64,000 nt of DNA from Prosopocoilus inquinatus (Eukaryota; Arthropoda; Insecta; Coleoptera; Lucanidae): the NCBI GenBank assembly GCA_036172665.1, contig CM069877.1, positions 19,369,001-19,433,000 on the forward strand. Direction: 5' to 3'. Below the pieces are notes generated by a model that worked only from the letters and a program-made list of their open reading frames with translations, searched no databases and was not told the DNA's origin. Below, piece by piece: positions 45,233 to 56,680 of this stretch. Position 1 is the first letter of the stretch, and each line of letters opens with the position of its first letter. Position numbers and translations under genes: made by a program.

Positions 45233-45985
45233 TAGGGCTGCGAGAATTTATCGATATATCGATAATATCGATATTTATCGAATAACAATATTTCCATTTA
45301 AGATATCGGTATATCGATATTATCGATAATGTCGGATTTATCGATATTATCGTTGGTATCGCTGTGTCGATATTATTGGTGGTATTGATATTATCGACTA
45401 CGTAATTTTACTGAAAATATTAATAAGCAATCACATTTTATTATCTATTTCAGTTTTTGCTAAAACTGTTATTGATCAATTTATACACGTGATAATTATT
45501 CATTTTTGGAAAGTTTATTTTCCAAGATCAAAACCATTTAAAAAAAGGAAATTACTAATTATATCGGGTACCGTCGATATTGTAGTCCTTTTTTGCTAAC
45601 AATATCTTGCATTTAATTTTTATTGTTATGATTGGGGAAAACAATGAAATCTGATTCTAATGGATATGCGATATCGTAATTTCAAGAAAAGTTATGAAAT
45701 AATATTTCTAAAAAACGTAAACTTTAAAATTTAAAAAACACATTGCTAGCAAAACTACCTCGTACCAAAATGTGTGAAAACGCACTTGTCCGACTTGTTC
45801 GATATTATCGATATATCGATCATTATAAATATTATCGATAAATGGATAAATATTATATGGATAAATATCGATAATATCGATAATGTCGATAAATATCGGT
45901 AATATCGATAAAAATAATATCGATAATATCGACATTTTTTAGTTATCGATATCCGACATCGAAAACAGGATATCGCGCACCCCTA
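45233..45985. mobile_element. Non-autonomous hAT-like element made of CGATA repeats
   Basis: The ends TAGGGCTGCGAGAA and (inverted) TAGGGGTGCGCGAT are flanked by an exact 8-bp duplication. About 150-200 bp at each end consists almost wholly of ATCGATATTATCGATA-type repeats. The centre has no transposase. Confidence 0.85.
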
Positions 45986-45993
45986 GTCGTGAC
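45986..45993. repeat. 8-bp target duplication, right
   Basis: GTCGTGAC, identical to 45225-45232. Confidence 0.8.
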
Positions 45994-46749
45994 CACCGAT
46001 ACCCCAGTTAGAGATAGCCGAGTCCGTGTAAAGTTTTGGGTATACTTTCACTTTACTTTTCACTTACATAGCTTACACCACAGGCTTACATATATGTATG
46101 ACAGGCACTGACATTTGCAATTATTCCAGAAAAGATAAAAATTGCATTTTTGGAAAGAATAATCGATGATTTGCTTAAATCGGTATTTCTGATGTTTCTG
46201 AGTTTTAACGAATTTAATTAGAGGAATTTCTCTGAAAGCCTCTGTTTACATAAGTGTGTTACATGCGTATATGTACAATCGTCCGCACTTAAGATGCACC
46301 TCTGGCATGTAAACCTCACACTTGTGCTCCAAAGGTTCAGAGAAATGTCAAGATACTTGCGGCAGGATTTTGCAAGGCAACCCGGTTGACTCTGTATGTA
46401 ATCTACTTTAAAATCGGGTTTCGTTAAAATAACAGATGAGCGTAGAAAAGTTGCAATGGGATCTGGTACTGTAAGGGAAATGTAAGCAAGAATTTTCGAC
46501 CAGTGATTCGAATGGAATTATTGAAGCCTTTGGAAGAACTATGTGACATTTTGGATGTGGAATATGTATATTAGAAATCTTAATTAATTCAATGTCCGGA
46601 CATTTGCATTCAATAATTCAATCGAAAGGCTGCGTGACTGTTATTTTGTTTCATTTTATTTCGCGTGGCAATAATTGTAAGTAAAATAAAAAACTATTAC
46701 ACTAGTATGATTTATTTGTATGAGGTATTTATTCGTTATAAGTTTTAAT
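45994..46749 (+). other. Intron stretch without recognised gene
   Basis: No repeat family or coding signal recognised. Confidence 0.45.
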
Positions 46750-46761
46750 TATAATGTGAAG
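46750..46761. repeat. 12-bp target duplication of retroelement array, left
   Basis: TATAATGTGAAG, repeated exactly at 47826-47837. Confidence 0.8.
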
Positions 46762-46942
46762 AACAGATAAAATAGCGACATCTTACTATCGCTTTTTGAC
46801 CTAACATTGCAGTAGGATAGACAAATTGAAGCGGGATTTGCTCCTAATGAGTCCCCCATGCAAGGCGGCCATGCTTGCTGTCAAAGCATAATAAAAGATT
46901 TTAGAAAAATTTTGTGCAAATAGTTTTTGATTGCAGTGAGAA

Positions 46943-47009
46943 CCTCGAGCAGCCTCTGGACAGCTGTTTCAGCCCTGCTTGGGGCTTCTTCAGCAGAAAC
47001 GTAGCTCGA
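46943..47009 (-). ncRNA. Type I hammerhead ribozyme, monomer 1
   Basis: On the minus strand: stem I strand GTTTCTG, core CTGAAGA, stem II AGCCC/GGGCT with a 6-base loop, GAA, palindrome ACAGCTGT as loop-less stem III, then C completing the GTC cleavage triplet, then stem I strand CAGAGGC. Outer stem I pairs TCGAGC with GCTCGA across an internal loop, where natural hammerheads make tertiary contacts. Every core base fits the consensus. Confidence 0.9.
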
Positions 47010-47254
47010 CATTCCCACTGCAGACCAAAAACGACTTGCCCAATTTATTCGCAATTGCGATGTAAGAATGATGAACAGATAAAATAGCGACATCTTACTA
47101 TCGCTTTTTGACCTAACATTGCAGTAGGATAGACAAATTGAAGCGGGATTTGCTCCTAATGAGTCCCCCATGCAAGGCGGCCATGCTTGCTGTCAAAGCA
47201 TAATGAAAGATTTTAGAAAAATTTTGTGCAAATAGTTTTTGATTGCAGTGAGAA

Positions 47255-47321
47255 CCTCGAGCAGCCTCTGGACAGCTGTTTCAGCCCTGCTTGGGGCTTC
47301 TTCAGCAGAAACGTAGCTCGA
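47255..47321 (-). ncRNA. Type I hammerhead ribozyme, monomer 2
   Basis: Identical to the motif at 46943-47009, exactly 312 bp away and in the same orientation. One transcript would thus contain two ribozymes able to pair through stem III. Confidence 0.9.
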
Positions 47322-47719
47322 CATTCCCACTGCAGACCAAAAACGACTTGCCCAATTTATTCGCAATTGCGATGTAAGAATGATGAACAGATAAAATAGC
47401 GACATCTTACTATCGCTTTTTGACCTAACATTGCAGTAGGATAGACAAATTGAAGCGGGATTTGCTCCTAATGAGTCCCACTGCAATCAAAAACTATTTG
47501 CACAAAATTTTTCTAAAATCTTTCATTATGCTTTGACAGCAAGCATGGCCGCCTTGCATGGGGGACTCATTAGGAGCAAATCCCGCTTCAATTTGTCTAT
47601 CCTACTGCAATGTTAGGTCAAAAAGCGATAGTAAGATGTCGCTATTTTATCTGTTCATCATTCTTACATCGCAATTGCGAATAAATTGGGCAAGTCGTTT
47701 TTGGTCTGCAGTGGGAATG

Positions 47720-47786
47720 TCGAGCTACGTTTCTGCTGAAGAAGCCCCAAGCAGGGCTGAAACAGCTGTCCAGAGGCTGCTCGAGG
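47720..47786 (+). ncRNA. Type I hammerhead ribozyme, inverted monomer
   Basis: Same motif on the plus strand: CTGAAGA at 47735-47741, GAA 47758-47761 region, ACAGCTGT then C, cleavage predicted after the GTC ending at 47770. Confidence 0.88.
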
Positions 47787-47825
47787 TTCTCACTGCAATC
47801 AAAAACTATTTGCACAAAATTTTTC

Positions 47826-47837
47826 TATAATGTGAAG
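47826..47837. repeat. 12-bp target duplication of retroelement array, right
   Basis: TATAATGTGAAG, as at 46750-46761. Confidence 0.8.
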
Positions 47838-48316
47838 GTTGATAAATTACCATAGTTACCGAAATTTAGAAGTAAAGTTTAAACTAACGAAAGTTTATTT
47901 TGTTAATTAAAGATTCAGATTTTTATTTAAATTACTAAAAGGAAAGAATATTAAGTTAGGTGAGAAAGAAAAAAGAAGTGGACATTTCCAAAATAGGCGC
48001 CATTCGAGCAATTCGTGGAAAACGGTTTCCAACTCGGTTTCTAGCTTTCTATGCTAAAACCAGGGCGCTATTAACAAAGAAATCGAAATTCTACATTGTA
48101 GGTACATATTTTCAAAAGAATTGGGGACAAAAAGGCGTTGAACGGTGGTTTGAGTAAAAGTCGGGCGGTAATGTGACAGGGGGCGAAATAGATTTTCAGA
48201 CAAGCAAAAATTATTGGCATAAAAAGTTTCTTCGAAAAATCAAAAATACAGATTTTTCCCATTATTTGATGCCGACTTTTTGGCGATCACTGCATACTTT
48301 ACGCTATAATTTTATA
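47838..48316 (+). other. Intron stretch without recognised gene
   Basis: No repeat or coding signal recognised. Confidence 0.4.
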
Positions 48317-48930
48317 TACAGTGTGTCCCAGATTGAGTAGGCTACCATAGGTAACTTTCTTATTAGTGAAGATAGAGATGTGGTTAAATGGGCAAAGTTT
48401 TGCAGTTTCGATATTATCTCAGAAGAACTGAAAATCGCTGGTTTCTTTAATGTATAATAACTTCGTAAGAAATACGAAAAAAGTTTGATATTAAAGTTCC
48501 TAGGTTTCAAAAAATACACAGCTGAAAGTTAAGTCAAAATGAAATTAAAGATGGTGACTTTCAAGATATGGATAGTAACTTTCTTACTTTAAATGGACGC
48601 CATACTGGATTTTTATACGATGAAATAGCATTTTCTTTTCTTAAGCAAACGAGGAAAAATAAAAATTGCTTTCACTTAAAAACAAAAATAAAACAAAAAA
48701 AGTTGTAATTAATGTTCAGAATGCCTGGAAATTAATTCCAACCAAATATAAATTAAATTAAATTAATTACAAATAAGAGGTATCCAAACAACACGGGAAT
48801 GCGGAAGTAAATAGTCCAAAGACCCGAAAAAAGTTCTTATTCTAACGAATAAATAAGTATAGAATACCCTGTTATTTTATACTTAAAAATCCTGAAAATT
48901 AAGAAAATATATATATATATATATATATAT

Positions 48931-50305
48931 ATACCGGTTGTCTCAGGATGGGCGGAGACCAGCGGTATATAGCCAACCGTAATACCTACAGCTTCAGGAG
49001 AAAAAAAATATAGTAAAAGTGGCCAAGAGAAATTCAGAGAAAGTATTTTTAAGTATCTGAGTTGGCCGCAAGGGGACGCAATCAATAGGCTCAACAATAT
49101 AAATTAATTTTACTAGCAAAAGTTTCAGAATAAGGTGCGGCTTTGCTGGCGCCATTGGAAAGCTAAATTAATTCTGCACAACTTTCATTTTAGACTTTAT
49201 CTTATCACCGTTAATAAGCCTAATATTTAAATAAAAGAACAATACAGCAAACAAACACATAAATGAGAAAAACATAGTCACTAAATGAAATTAACGAACA
49301 ATAAAATGTTATCTAACAGAAAGCACTTTAAACCTTTATGAAACACATTGTAATCAACAATGATTGAAGGTTTGCACCTAAATATTTTCAAAATATCTTC
49401 CATTTCGAAGTGGCCGTTTACTATCCGTAAGTATATCAATAATAATTTCTACACAAGTCTAAGCGGATATTAAAAAAAGTATTGTATAGCGGCACAGTGA
49501 AACTTTGTTGATCACAGTGCATGATTATTGTTCATTACTTTTATTTAGAGTTTGAATTATTCTTGTTTCTATATTTGTTGTTATATTCTTGTGTTTAAAT
49601 AATCTCTATTCCCAAAAATATTTAAATGCTTCTAAGTAATGTCCTAATAATAATAAAAACTTTTGTAGGCATAATTTAATCTTAGAATTAAAACTATTAC
49701 TCGATAGCATTTGTTTGAGCTTTAAAATTAGTTTTTATCTTCAGTTGATAATATTCACCATTTTATAGGCTTTGCAACTGTTGCAAAAGAAATACACCTT
49801 TCCATTTAATTTTTTTTGGAAAACTGTGAAAAACTATTACTTTCGTAAATAGCGCCCTCTAGCCTCTTTATAACAAATTAGCCGCAGTCGTTGAATAGAA
49901 ATTTTAAACCCTTAAAATTCCCTTTCAAATGAACCGAAGTTCGTTATTTTCTGATAAAGAGTACCGAAGTTATATTTTTAAAGTAAATAATTCAACTGTT
50001 TCCTTCACCCTTATTAACGGTGATACGATAATAAGTCTAAAATGAAAGTTGTGCAGAATTAATTGAGCTTTCTAATGACGCTATCAAAGCTGCAGCTTAT
50101 TCTGAGACTTTTGCTAGTAAAATTGATTTTTATTGATAGCCCTATTGATTGCGCCCCCTTGTGGTCAACTCAGATACTATTAATATTTATTTTCTTTGAA
50201 TTTCTGGTGGTCACTTTGACTATAATTTTTTTTCTTCCGAAGTTGTAGGTATTACGGTTAGCTATATACCGCCGGTCACCGCCCATCTAGAGACACACCC
50301 GGTAT
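48931..50305. mobile_element. Inner TIR element of the nest
   Basis: The ends TACCGGTTGTCTCAGGATGG and, inverted, TACCGGGTGTGTCTCTAGATGG start arms of about 300 bp. Both share CCGTAATACCTAC, AATTAATTCTGCACAACTTT and TTATC-CACCGTTAATAA. Flanked by TA-rich sequence; no transposase. Confidence 0.75.
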
Positions 50306-50491
50306 ATTATGTATAAATCGTCAAAAAAGAACCTACAGATGAGAGCAAATCACACCCACACACCTCAAGTTAAGAGCACTTTAGCAAAATTTTTATATCT
50401 TTCTTAATCCTCTCCTTATCAAATATCTAATGCAAATGCTGAGGATGAATAGGTTGTTTTTAGATCTTTTTAAGTGCTTTTAAGTTGGTAA

Positions 50492-50535
50492 CTTACTGAA
50501 GATGGCAGCTTAGCTGCCGAAATACATATCTACGG
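50492..50535 (+). ncRNA. Hammerhead-like core in the dispersed repeat
   Basis: CTGAAGA (50496-50502), one extra T, perfect 6-bp hairpin GGCAGC/GCTGCC with loop TTA, then GAAA (50519-50522). No proper stem III or NUH triplet is evident, so at most a hammerhead relic. Confidence 0.35.
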
Positions 50536-50789
50536 ATATAAAATTATTGTGGGCGGAGATTAATTTTCAATTATCGATTTTCAGTTTTTCTGCGATAAAA
50601 TCGGAACTATTCAGAATTTTGAAACTTTCTCTACGGCATCTAAATAAGCGCATAAAACTGCAAAACTTTCCCCATTTAAACAATTCTCTATCTTAACTAA
50701 TAAGAAACTTACCCATGGTAGCCTACACAATCTGGAACAGAGACAAATAAAATCAATATTCACAGGTTTTAATATTTTTAACACTGAAA

Positions 50790-51880
50790 ATTCCAAATGA
50801 TGGTGGAATTGACGTTTTTATTTTGGCAGATTTTACTTTTGCACCACGGTTGCCTAAGAAAACAAAGAAATTAACAATCTTTTAGGACGTTCTAATTTTT
50901 TTTTAATCAAAATTAACTTATAACTTCAATTTCCTAATGGTTAGACTTCTTTTACTGAAACCGTGGTGAAACAGTTGTGGAAATTGAGTTTCCATTTCTT
51001 TTTTTCATTTTCTTTTCTTCAAAATTTGATTTCAAGTTGTGATGGAATTGATGTCTCTCGTTTTAGGAATTTTATATTTCCACCACGGTTTAACAAAAAA
51101 AATAAAGGGACACGTTCTCTCATCTTTAAATGAATTATTCTTTTAGGACGTAGGCTTTTTCCATTAACTTTTTGTGGATAGGAAACAAATTTTTGTTAAA
51201 ACCGGAAATCTTTCTCAAAGTTGCTCTAATTGTTAAAACAATCGATTTGTAAGTTCATTAAAATTATGTATACGGTCAGTGGGTAAGTAGTAGAATTGGA
51301 GTGTTCCTCTTTTAAGAATTTTACTTTTCCACCACAAATGCAATAAACCTTAGCGTAAGGTTGAGGTTTACAAAAGCTTCATTGCAATCGCTTCCTAAAT
51401 CAAAGTGATGGAATTGACGTTTCTGCTTTTAAGCAGTTTTTTCCGTCGCAGCCTTTTATTTAAAAAAAATGAAATAAAAATGTTCGACTGCATCAAGTTA
51501 ATTTAATCTTTTTTTTGTATTCTGCCAGGATTTGTTAAAAGTAAATAAAAGTTTTGTTTTTCCGGTACATTTCTTTTCTAACCAAGTAGAAAATTCTGAC
51601 ATAGGTGGAATTGATGAATGTTTCTGCATATAAAGATTTTTTTTTACTTTTAGGTTACTGGTTTTTAGTCACGGCTGTTTAACATTTAAAAGAAAAATAT
51701 TGAACGTTGGTGGAATTAATGTATATTTTTCACGCCAAATTAAACAAAAATCTAAATTTTTAGATGTTGCTGGAATGAATATTTCACCCCGATTTTTCGA
51801 ATTTGAACAAAACTGCGAAACCTATCTTCTTAAAGTCTTTGCTTTTCCACCCCACAGTTTTTTTTTTTTTTTTTTTTCAA
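50790..51880 (+). repeat. Decayed intron array, second part
   Basis: Repeated phrases GATGGTGGAATTGACGTTT, TTTTACTTTT-CACCACGGTT and TTTTAGGACGT recur about every 100-250 bp (50800, 50950, 51045, 51140, 51300, 51410, 51605, 51708, 51770). Same vocabulary as 42400-43180. It ends in a T-run at 51859-51880. Confidence 0.5.
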
Positions 51881-51949
51881 ATGAAACGGGCTTGTCGTTG
51901 AGAAACGATTAAACTCCTCCAGTTTAAGTCCTAATTAAAACGTAACAAC

Positions 51950-52140
51950 AATTTTACCCTCAACAATCGCTCACGCAAAAAACAAATTTATCGCTGCCGA
52001 AAATCTCCCCCGTCGTAATTTAATTAGCACCGCCCGACAGAAATACAGCGTAATTTCGGGCGGATCGTTATCGAGCGTGACCATGCGTGACAGATCTCAT
52101 TTGCGGCAGTCCAGATCCAGATAAGGGCGGCGCGTTTTTC
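51950..52140 (+). other. GC-rich island before exon 52467
   Basis: Mixed-composition, non-repetitive sequence with CACCGCCCGACAG and GGGCGGATCG; a candidate ancestral or regulatory intron segment. No gene. Confidence 0.3.
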
Positions 52141-52213
52141 TTTTGTTTAAAACAACGCCACATTACAATTTGATTGGCTGGGATAAATACGTTTTTTTTA
52201 ATAGCGAGCGCTA

Positions 52214-52649
<436 letters not shown>

Positions 52650-52775
52650 TAATTGACCCTGTATTTTACCTTCTGTCTCACCTGTTGTTTACAATAACAG
52701 TTGAATGGGATTTTTTGACGATTCACAACAGTTTCCATAGCAACGCCCTTAATGAAATAAACACTGTGATTCTTA

Positions 52776-52893
<118 letters not shown>

Positions 52894-53619
52894 ATTGTAA
52901 CGTTGTCGTGGAGCGGCAATGCACGCCTCTTGGGTTAGTTGATGTAAAGCAAACGTGGGCATATAAATCTTAAAAAAGCGAGCTCATAGTATCCCTACTA
53001 CTCGATGGTAAGAATGAACATATCCATATCCATTAACAAACATGTGTGATCTCACAGAAGTTACAAAAAAGTTACGTATCTTTGGTTGGTTGGTGTGATG
53101 TGATTAGCGCGCAACTAATATTAGGAAGATGAAGCCCGTCATGTTTCCCTACCATGCCCATTCCTGATGTAAAGGTAGCCGCTGTATTTAAGTGATTTTC
53201 GACGTATTTTTGGATAAATTCATGTATCTATTAACTCCACTTGAGTCTATTATCTATTGCATTTTGAGTAGCTCAAAAATGAAGATCTTACTCTAATAAG
53301 ACAAAGTAACAACTATAAGTGTTCTCCTTGAAGCGACTGATTTTCTTGGCAATTCCAGGCCGTGGTAAACTATGCCTTAGTCAACTTTTCTGTTACCTTA
53401 TAAAAGTAAATATTTTTGTATTTCATGCCGATGAATGTAAAATGAAAATTCAATGTAAAATAAAATTAGTGCAATTTTGCAACGTAATGCAGAGGAAAGG
53501 AGACTGACTACTCGGCGTAAAATATATAGCTGCATTGTGTCTTTAACACATATACTCCAATTTGTTTCCTTTGTTCTCACGCAAACTACTGTTTCACGTA
53601 TTTAATTAAAACTAAATAT

Positions 53620-53970
53620 CTCGATCGTCTCTCCCTCCCCTCGCGATTGCGCTTGTAATTTCCGAATTCAATTTAAGCACGACATTTACTGATCTTTTTC
53701 TCAGCTTTCCAACCAACCTTTTACCAAAAGACAATCGCGAACCCGTTCTTGAGTGATAATCAAAATTCAAAAACGCCGCGTTTTTTATTTACTCAATTAA
53801 CTGAACGTCTCTCCTTCCCCTCGCGATCGCGCTTGAAATTTTTTAATTAAATTTAGGCACGGGATTTACTGAAATTTTTCTCAGCTTTCCAACGTCTCTT
53901 CCTCTCTTCGCGATCGTGCTTGTGTGATTTACACAGCTTTTTCTCAGCTTTCCAACGCCTTACACCAAAA
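53620..53970 (+). repeat. Decayed tandem repeat in last intron
   Basis: CGTCTCTCC(C/T)TCCCCTCGCGAT-GCGCTTG...CACG-ATTTACTGA...TTTTTCTCAGCTTTCCAAC recurs at about 53625, 53805 and 53895 (unit about 90-180 bp). Confidence 0.7.
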
Positions 53971-54169
53971 AACAATCGACGAGTCGATAACAACTGCAAA
54001 AGGGAAAGAGGGTGCATCTTCCAAGCAAATTTGATTTTGGACGAGGAACCGGAACGTGCAACTTCATACGACATGCCCACCTTGCCTACTCCGACGAGCC
54101 ACCACTGCTGGGCCGCAGCCCATAAAGACAATGCCTAAATCCGCCCCCGAACACTTCTGCATCTACTAT

Positions 54170-54783
54170 CCTCTTTTTTTCTCTGAAATTGCTCTCTATT
54201 TTAGACTGTCCTCGCTTTTTTCTATTCTTCATTTTTTGCCGGTCTCCCATTATCTGCGTCCTTCTTGTCTCTTTTTCTTTTCCATGATACTCCTTTTCCT
54301 CTCTCACTTTTCTGTCACTCTCTCTTGTTTCTCTTATTATTTTGACTTTCTCCCTTTCCCTCCGAATCTTCTCTCTCATTCCTTCACTTTTTGTGTCTCT
54401 TTCTTATAATTAACATGAACCGTTCTCTCCATTTCCCTCTGAAACATCTCTCGCATTCCTTCACTTTTTGTGTCTTATTTCTTCGAATTTCTCTTCTCTT
54501 CGCCGCTTCCTCTTCACTATTATTATTATTATTATTTTTATTATTACTTTTTCCCTAATATTCTCATTTTGTCTTTTCTATATTGTTTTTTTGTCTTTTC
54601 TATATTGTTTTTTTGTCTTTCGTTTTTCGTCTTTTGATGAAGAGAGTGCCTCTGTAGTGGTTTGTTTACTTGTTTTCGATCGTTTTTTGTTTGTACTATG
54701 TTCTACTTCTGTCGATAAGGAGTCAAAATTCCTTTTGTTTCCTATTTTGAGATTATAAAAATTGTTTTATCTTTGTTTCGCAG
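54170..54783 (+). other. Pyrimidine-rich end of last intron
   Basis: Low-complexity CT/T-rich sequence with an ATT-repeat at 54516-54540. Acceptor TTTCGCAG at 54776-54783. Confidence 0.6.
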
Positions 54784-54971
54784 GTGCCCAAGAGTACGGC
54801 GAAGCAGCGGCGTACATCCAGGCGCAGTTCGAAGCGAAGAACAAATCGACAACCAAAGAAATCTACTGCCATATGACGTGCGCAACAGACACGCACAACA
54901 TACAGTTTGTATTCGACGCGGTCACCGACGTCATCATAGCCAACAACCTGCGGAACTGCGGCCTCTATTAA
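54784..54971 (+). CDS. Galphao: Galphao last coding exon, residues 293-354 and stop
   Basis: 188 bp including TAA at 54969-54971. It encodes [20 protein letters not shown], then [34 protein letters not shown] and LRNCGLY. TCAT (324-327) is the G5 box. Cys351, four from the end, is the pertussis-toxin acceptor and defines Gi/Go. Position 350 is Asn here, where Go proteins otherwise have Gly (and Gi has Asp). The C-terminal tail is the main receptor contact. Only one version of this last exon is seen, so the mammalian-type A/B alternative 3' exons are absent. Confidence 0.97.
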
Positions 54972-56680
54972 CGCGTCGCCGCCGCCGTCGCCGCGCCGCT
55001 GCCGCGTCAACTTCAGACATTGTCATCCAAAATTCTGTACTCTGGCGTTTTCGATTGGCTCGCGATTTATCATTTGAAAGAGAAAAACACACGCAACACA
55101 CACACATACACCCAAATATACACCTACCAACTTTAAACAAAACAAAAAAAGAGCTACGCACACTTCTTTTCTTTTTACTGTCTGTAATTACATACCAAAG
55201 TTTAAGTGATCGATTTGATTTCGTTGGCGAACGGATGGTGGTGAATGTTTGTCCTATATATACACGTGTAACCGTCGGTCGTTAGGGGCTTGATTCAACG
55301 AAAGGTTGGCAATGCTGGGTCGAATTTTAGGTGACTGTATGTATATATACATAAAATGGTACATATAAGTGCGCGCGCACAACGTAACGTCTCATCAGTA
55401 AAGACCGCTTTTTATTTATTAATTTAATTAATTTATCTAACACCTTTTTATTATGATGTCATAATACTGCCGATTTTGAATATGAGGTCTATAAAACACT
55501 AATGGAATTATGAACCCATAATTAAACTTATATTCAAAATCGGCATTATTATGACTTCATAATAAACAGGTATTGGATAAAACTATTAATTACACTCGTG
55601 CCATAACAGCAAATAAGTTACTCAAGAAAAATTCCTTTCGTGACTTATTTGCCTTATAAGACACTTGTATAATAAATAGCTATAATCGATTAATCTGCAC
55701 CAATGAGCCGATTGAATTCAATCCAACATTGCTGCGGTGCGGAAACAAAAACACAGATACACTCCACTCCCCTTCTAGAAATTAACGCCAAAAAAAAAAA
55801 AATGATTGATAATATGCGTTGTGCCATTCATTAGAGAGATTGCATTTATTGACGTATTATTGTAGGTTAATAATAAACAAAATGTGCTTTATAAGTTATT
55901 ATTTCCTTGTTTAAGTTTTACGTATTTTTTTTTGTTTATTATAATATATATTAATGTTATTTATGTTTAGTTTGTAGGGAGTAACAAGAAGAAGAATTTA
56001 AATTTAATATCGGTGTCATTCATGTTTTTTCTTAGTTTCTCTTTGTATTTGTAATTGTTAGAAGAAAGTCGAATAATAATAATAATAGTGGAACAAAATG
56101 GAACCAAAACGATCCGGCTCAAGTATTTTCAAAAATTGTGTACCTTATTATTATTTTCTTTTATTTTTGTTTTTAATCTCATAACGCACGTACGAAGTTG
56201 GGAATCAGGAAAATATATGGACCTTAATGATCTTAGATTAAAGAAAAGAATAAATATTAGTATACATAATATGTGTACATAAATATATGGCGCTTAAAAT
56301 TAATTAATTAATTAATTAGATGCAGTAACACGTAATGATAAGAGGTTTCATCATGTATGTCTCTTTGTACGAACGAACGGTCTCTGGACTATCTTATTTT
56401 GCAGATTTTTTTATTTTTACAATTAATTTTTTTTGTAGTGAACATTCCTAATGTTTTGTATACTTTTTTATTGTCGAAGAGGCGCCCTTAGAACTGTTGC
56501 TGTGCTCGTCGTGCTCTGATGTGATTATTTGTTGAAGGTCAACAGGTCACGACTTTCTAGGTGAATTCCCTATAGTTTTCTTAATTAATTAATTAATCGT
56601 TAGATGACACTTCTATGCAATTAGGTAATTTCTTATTCTTCGAATCACTGAATTATTTATTATTTATTTAATTTTCATTC
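54972..56680 (+). other. Galphao 3' UTR and downstream sequence
   Basis: Starts with a GC-rich (GCC)-type run (54972-55010), then AT-rich sequence. AATAAA-type signals occur at about 55560, 55665 and 55869; I cannot tell which is used. Confidence 0.5.
55440..55575. repeat. Small foldback repeat in the 3' region
   Basis: Inverted arms (AACACCTTTTTATTATGATG-type and the complement ending AATAAACAGGTATT) with GCCGATTTTGAATAT in both. One arm of the same family is at 43670-43725. Confidence 0.75.

Larger units (their letters stand above)
46762..47825. mobile_element. Tandem hammerhead retroelement (312-bp monomers) with 5' inversion, copy D
   Basis: Two full monomers and a partial one run in minus orientation with a period of exactly 312 bp (46762-47478). 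They abut a plus-orientation run of 347 bp (47479-47825), itself slightly more than one monomer. The whole block sits between 12-bp duplications, so it arrived as one insertion. Monomers are nearly identical. The plus part ends in CACAAAATTTTTC, the family's usual 3' end. Multimeric structure, small monomer, self-cleaving motifs and long target duplications together match metazoan retrozymes. The 97-residue frames on each monomer are by-products. Confidence 0.9.
48720..50575 (+). repeat. Dispersed repeat with hammerhead-like core, copy 3, split by an insertion
   Basis: 48720-48930 and 50306-50575 together reproduce the order seen uninterrupted at 35230-35540, then continue to the hammerhead-like end (next entry). 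The join lies in an AT run. Confidence 0.65.
48317..50750. mobile_element. Outer TIR element of a three-level nest
   Basis: The left end CCCAGATTGAGTAGGCTACC (48327 on) and the right end, inverted, CCAGATTGTGTAGGCTACC (near 50717-50737) begin arms of roughly 150-200 bp (also AACTTTCTTATTAG, AAAGTTTTGCAG). It is split by the repeat at 48720-50575. Confidence 0.6.

Noticed and set aside
46881..47830. Three near-identical 90-97-residue frames (SQLRINWASRFWSAVGMSSY type) as a small protein family
   Set aside because: They lie on the ribozyme monomers, recur wherever the monomer recurs, are broken in diverged copies and read straight through the hammerhead. The constraint is explained by RNA structure and recent duplication.
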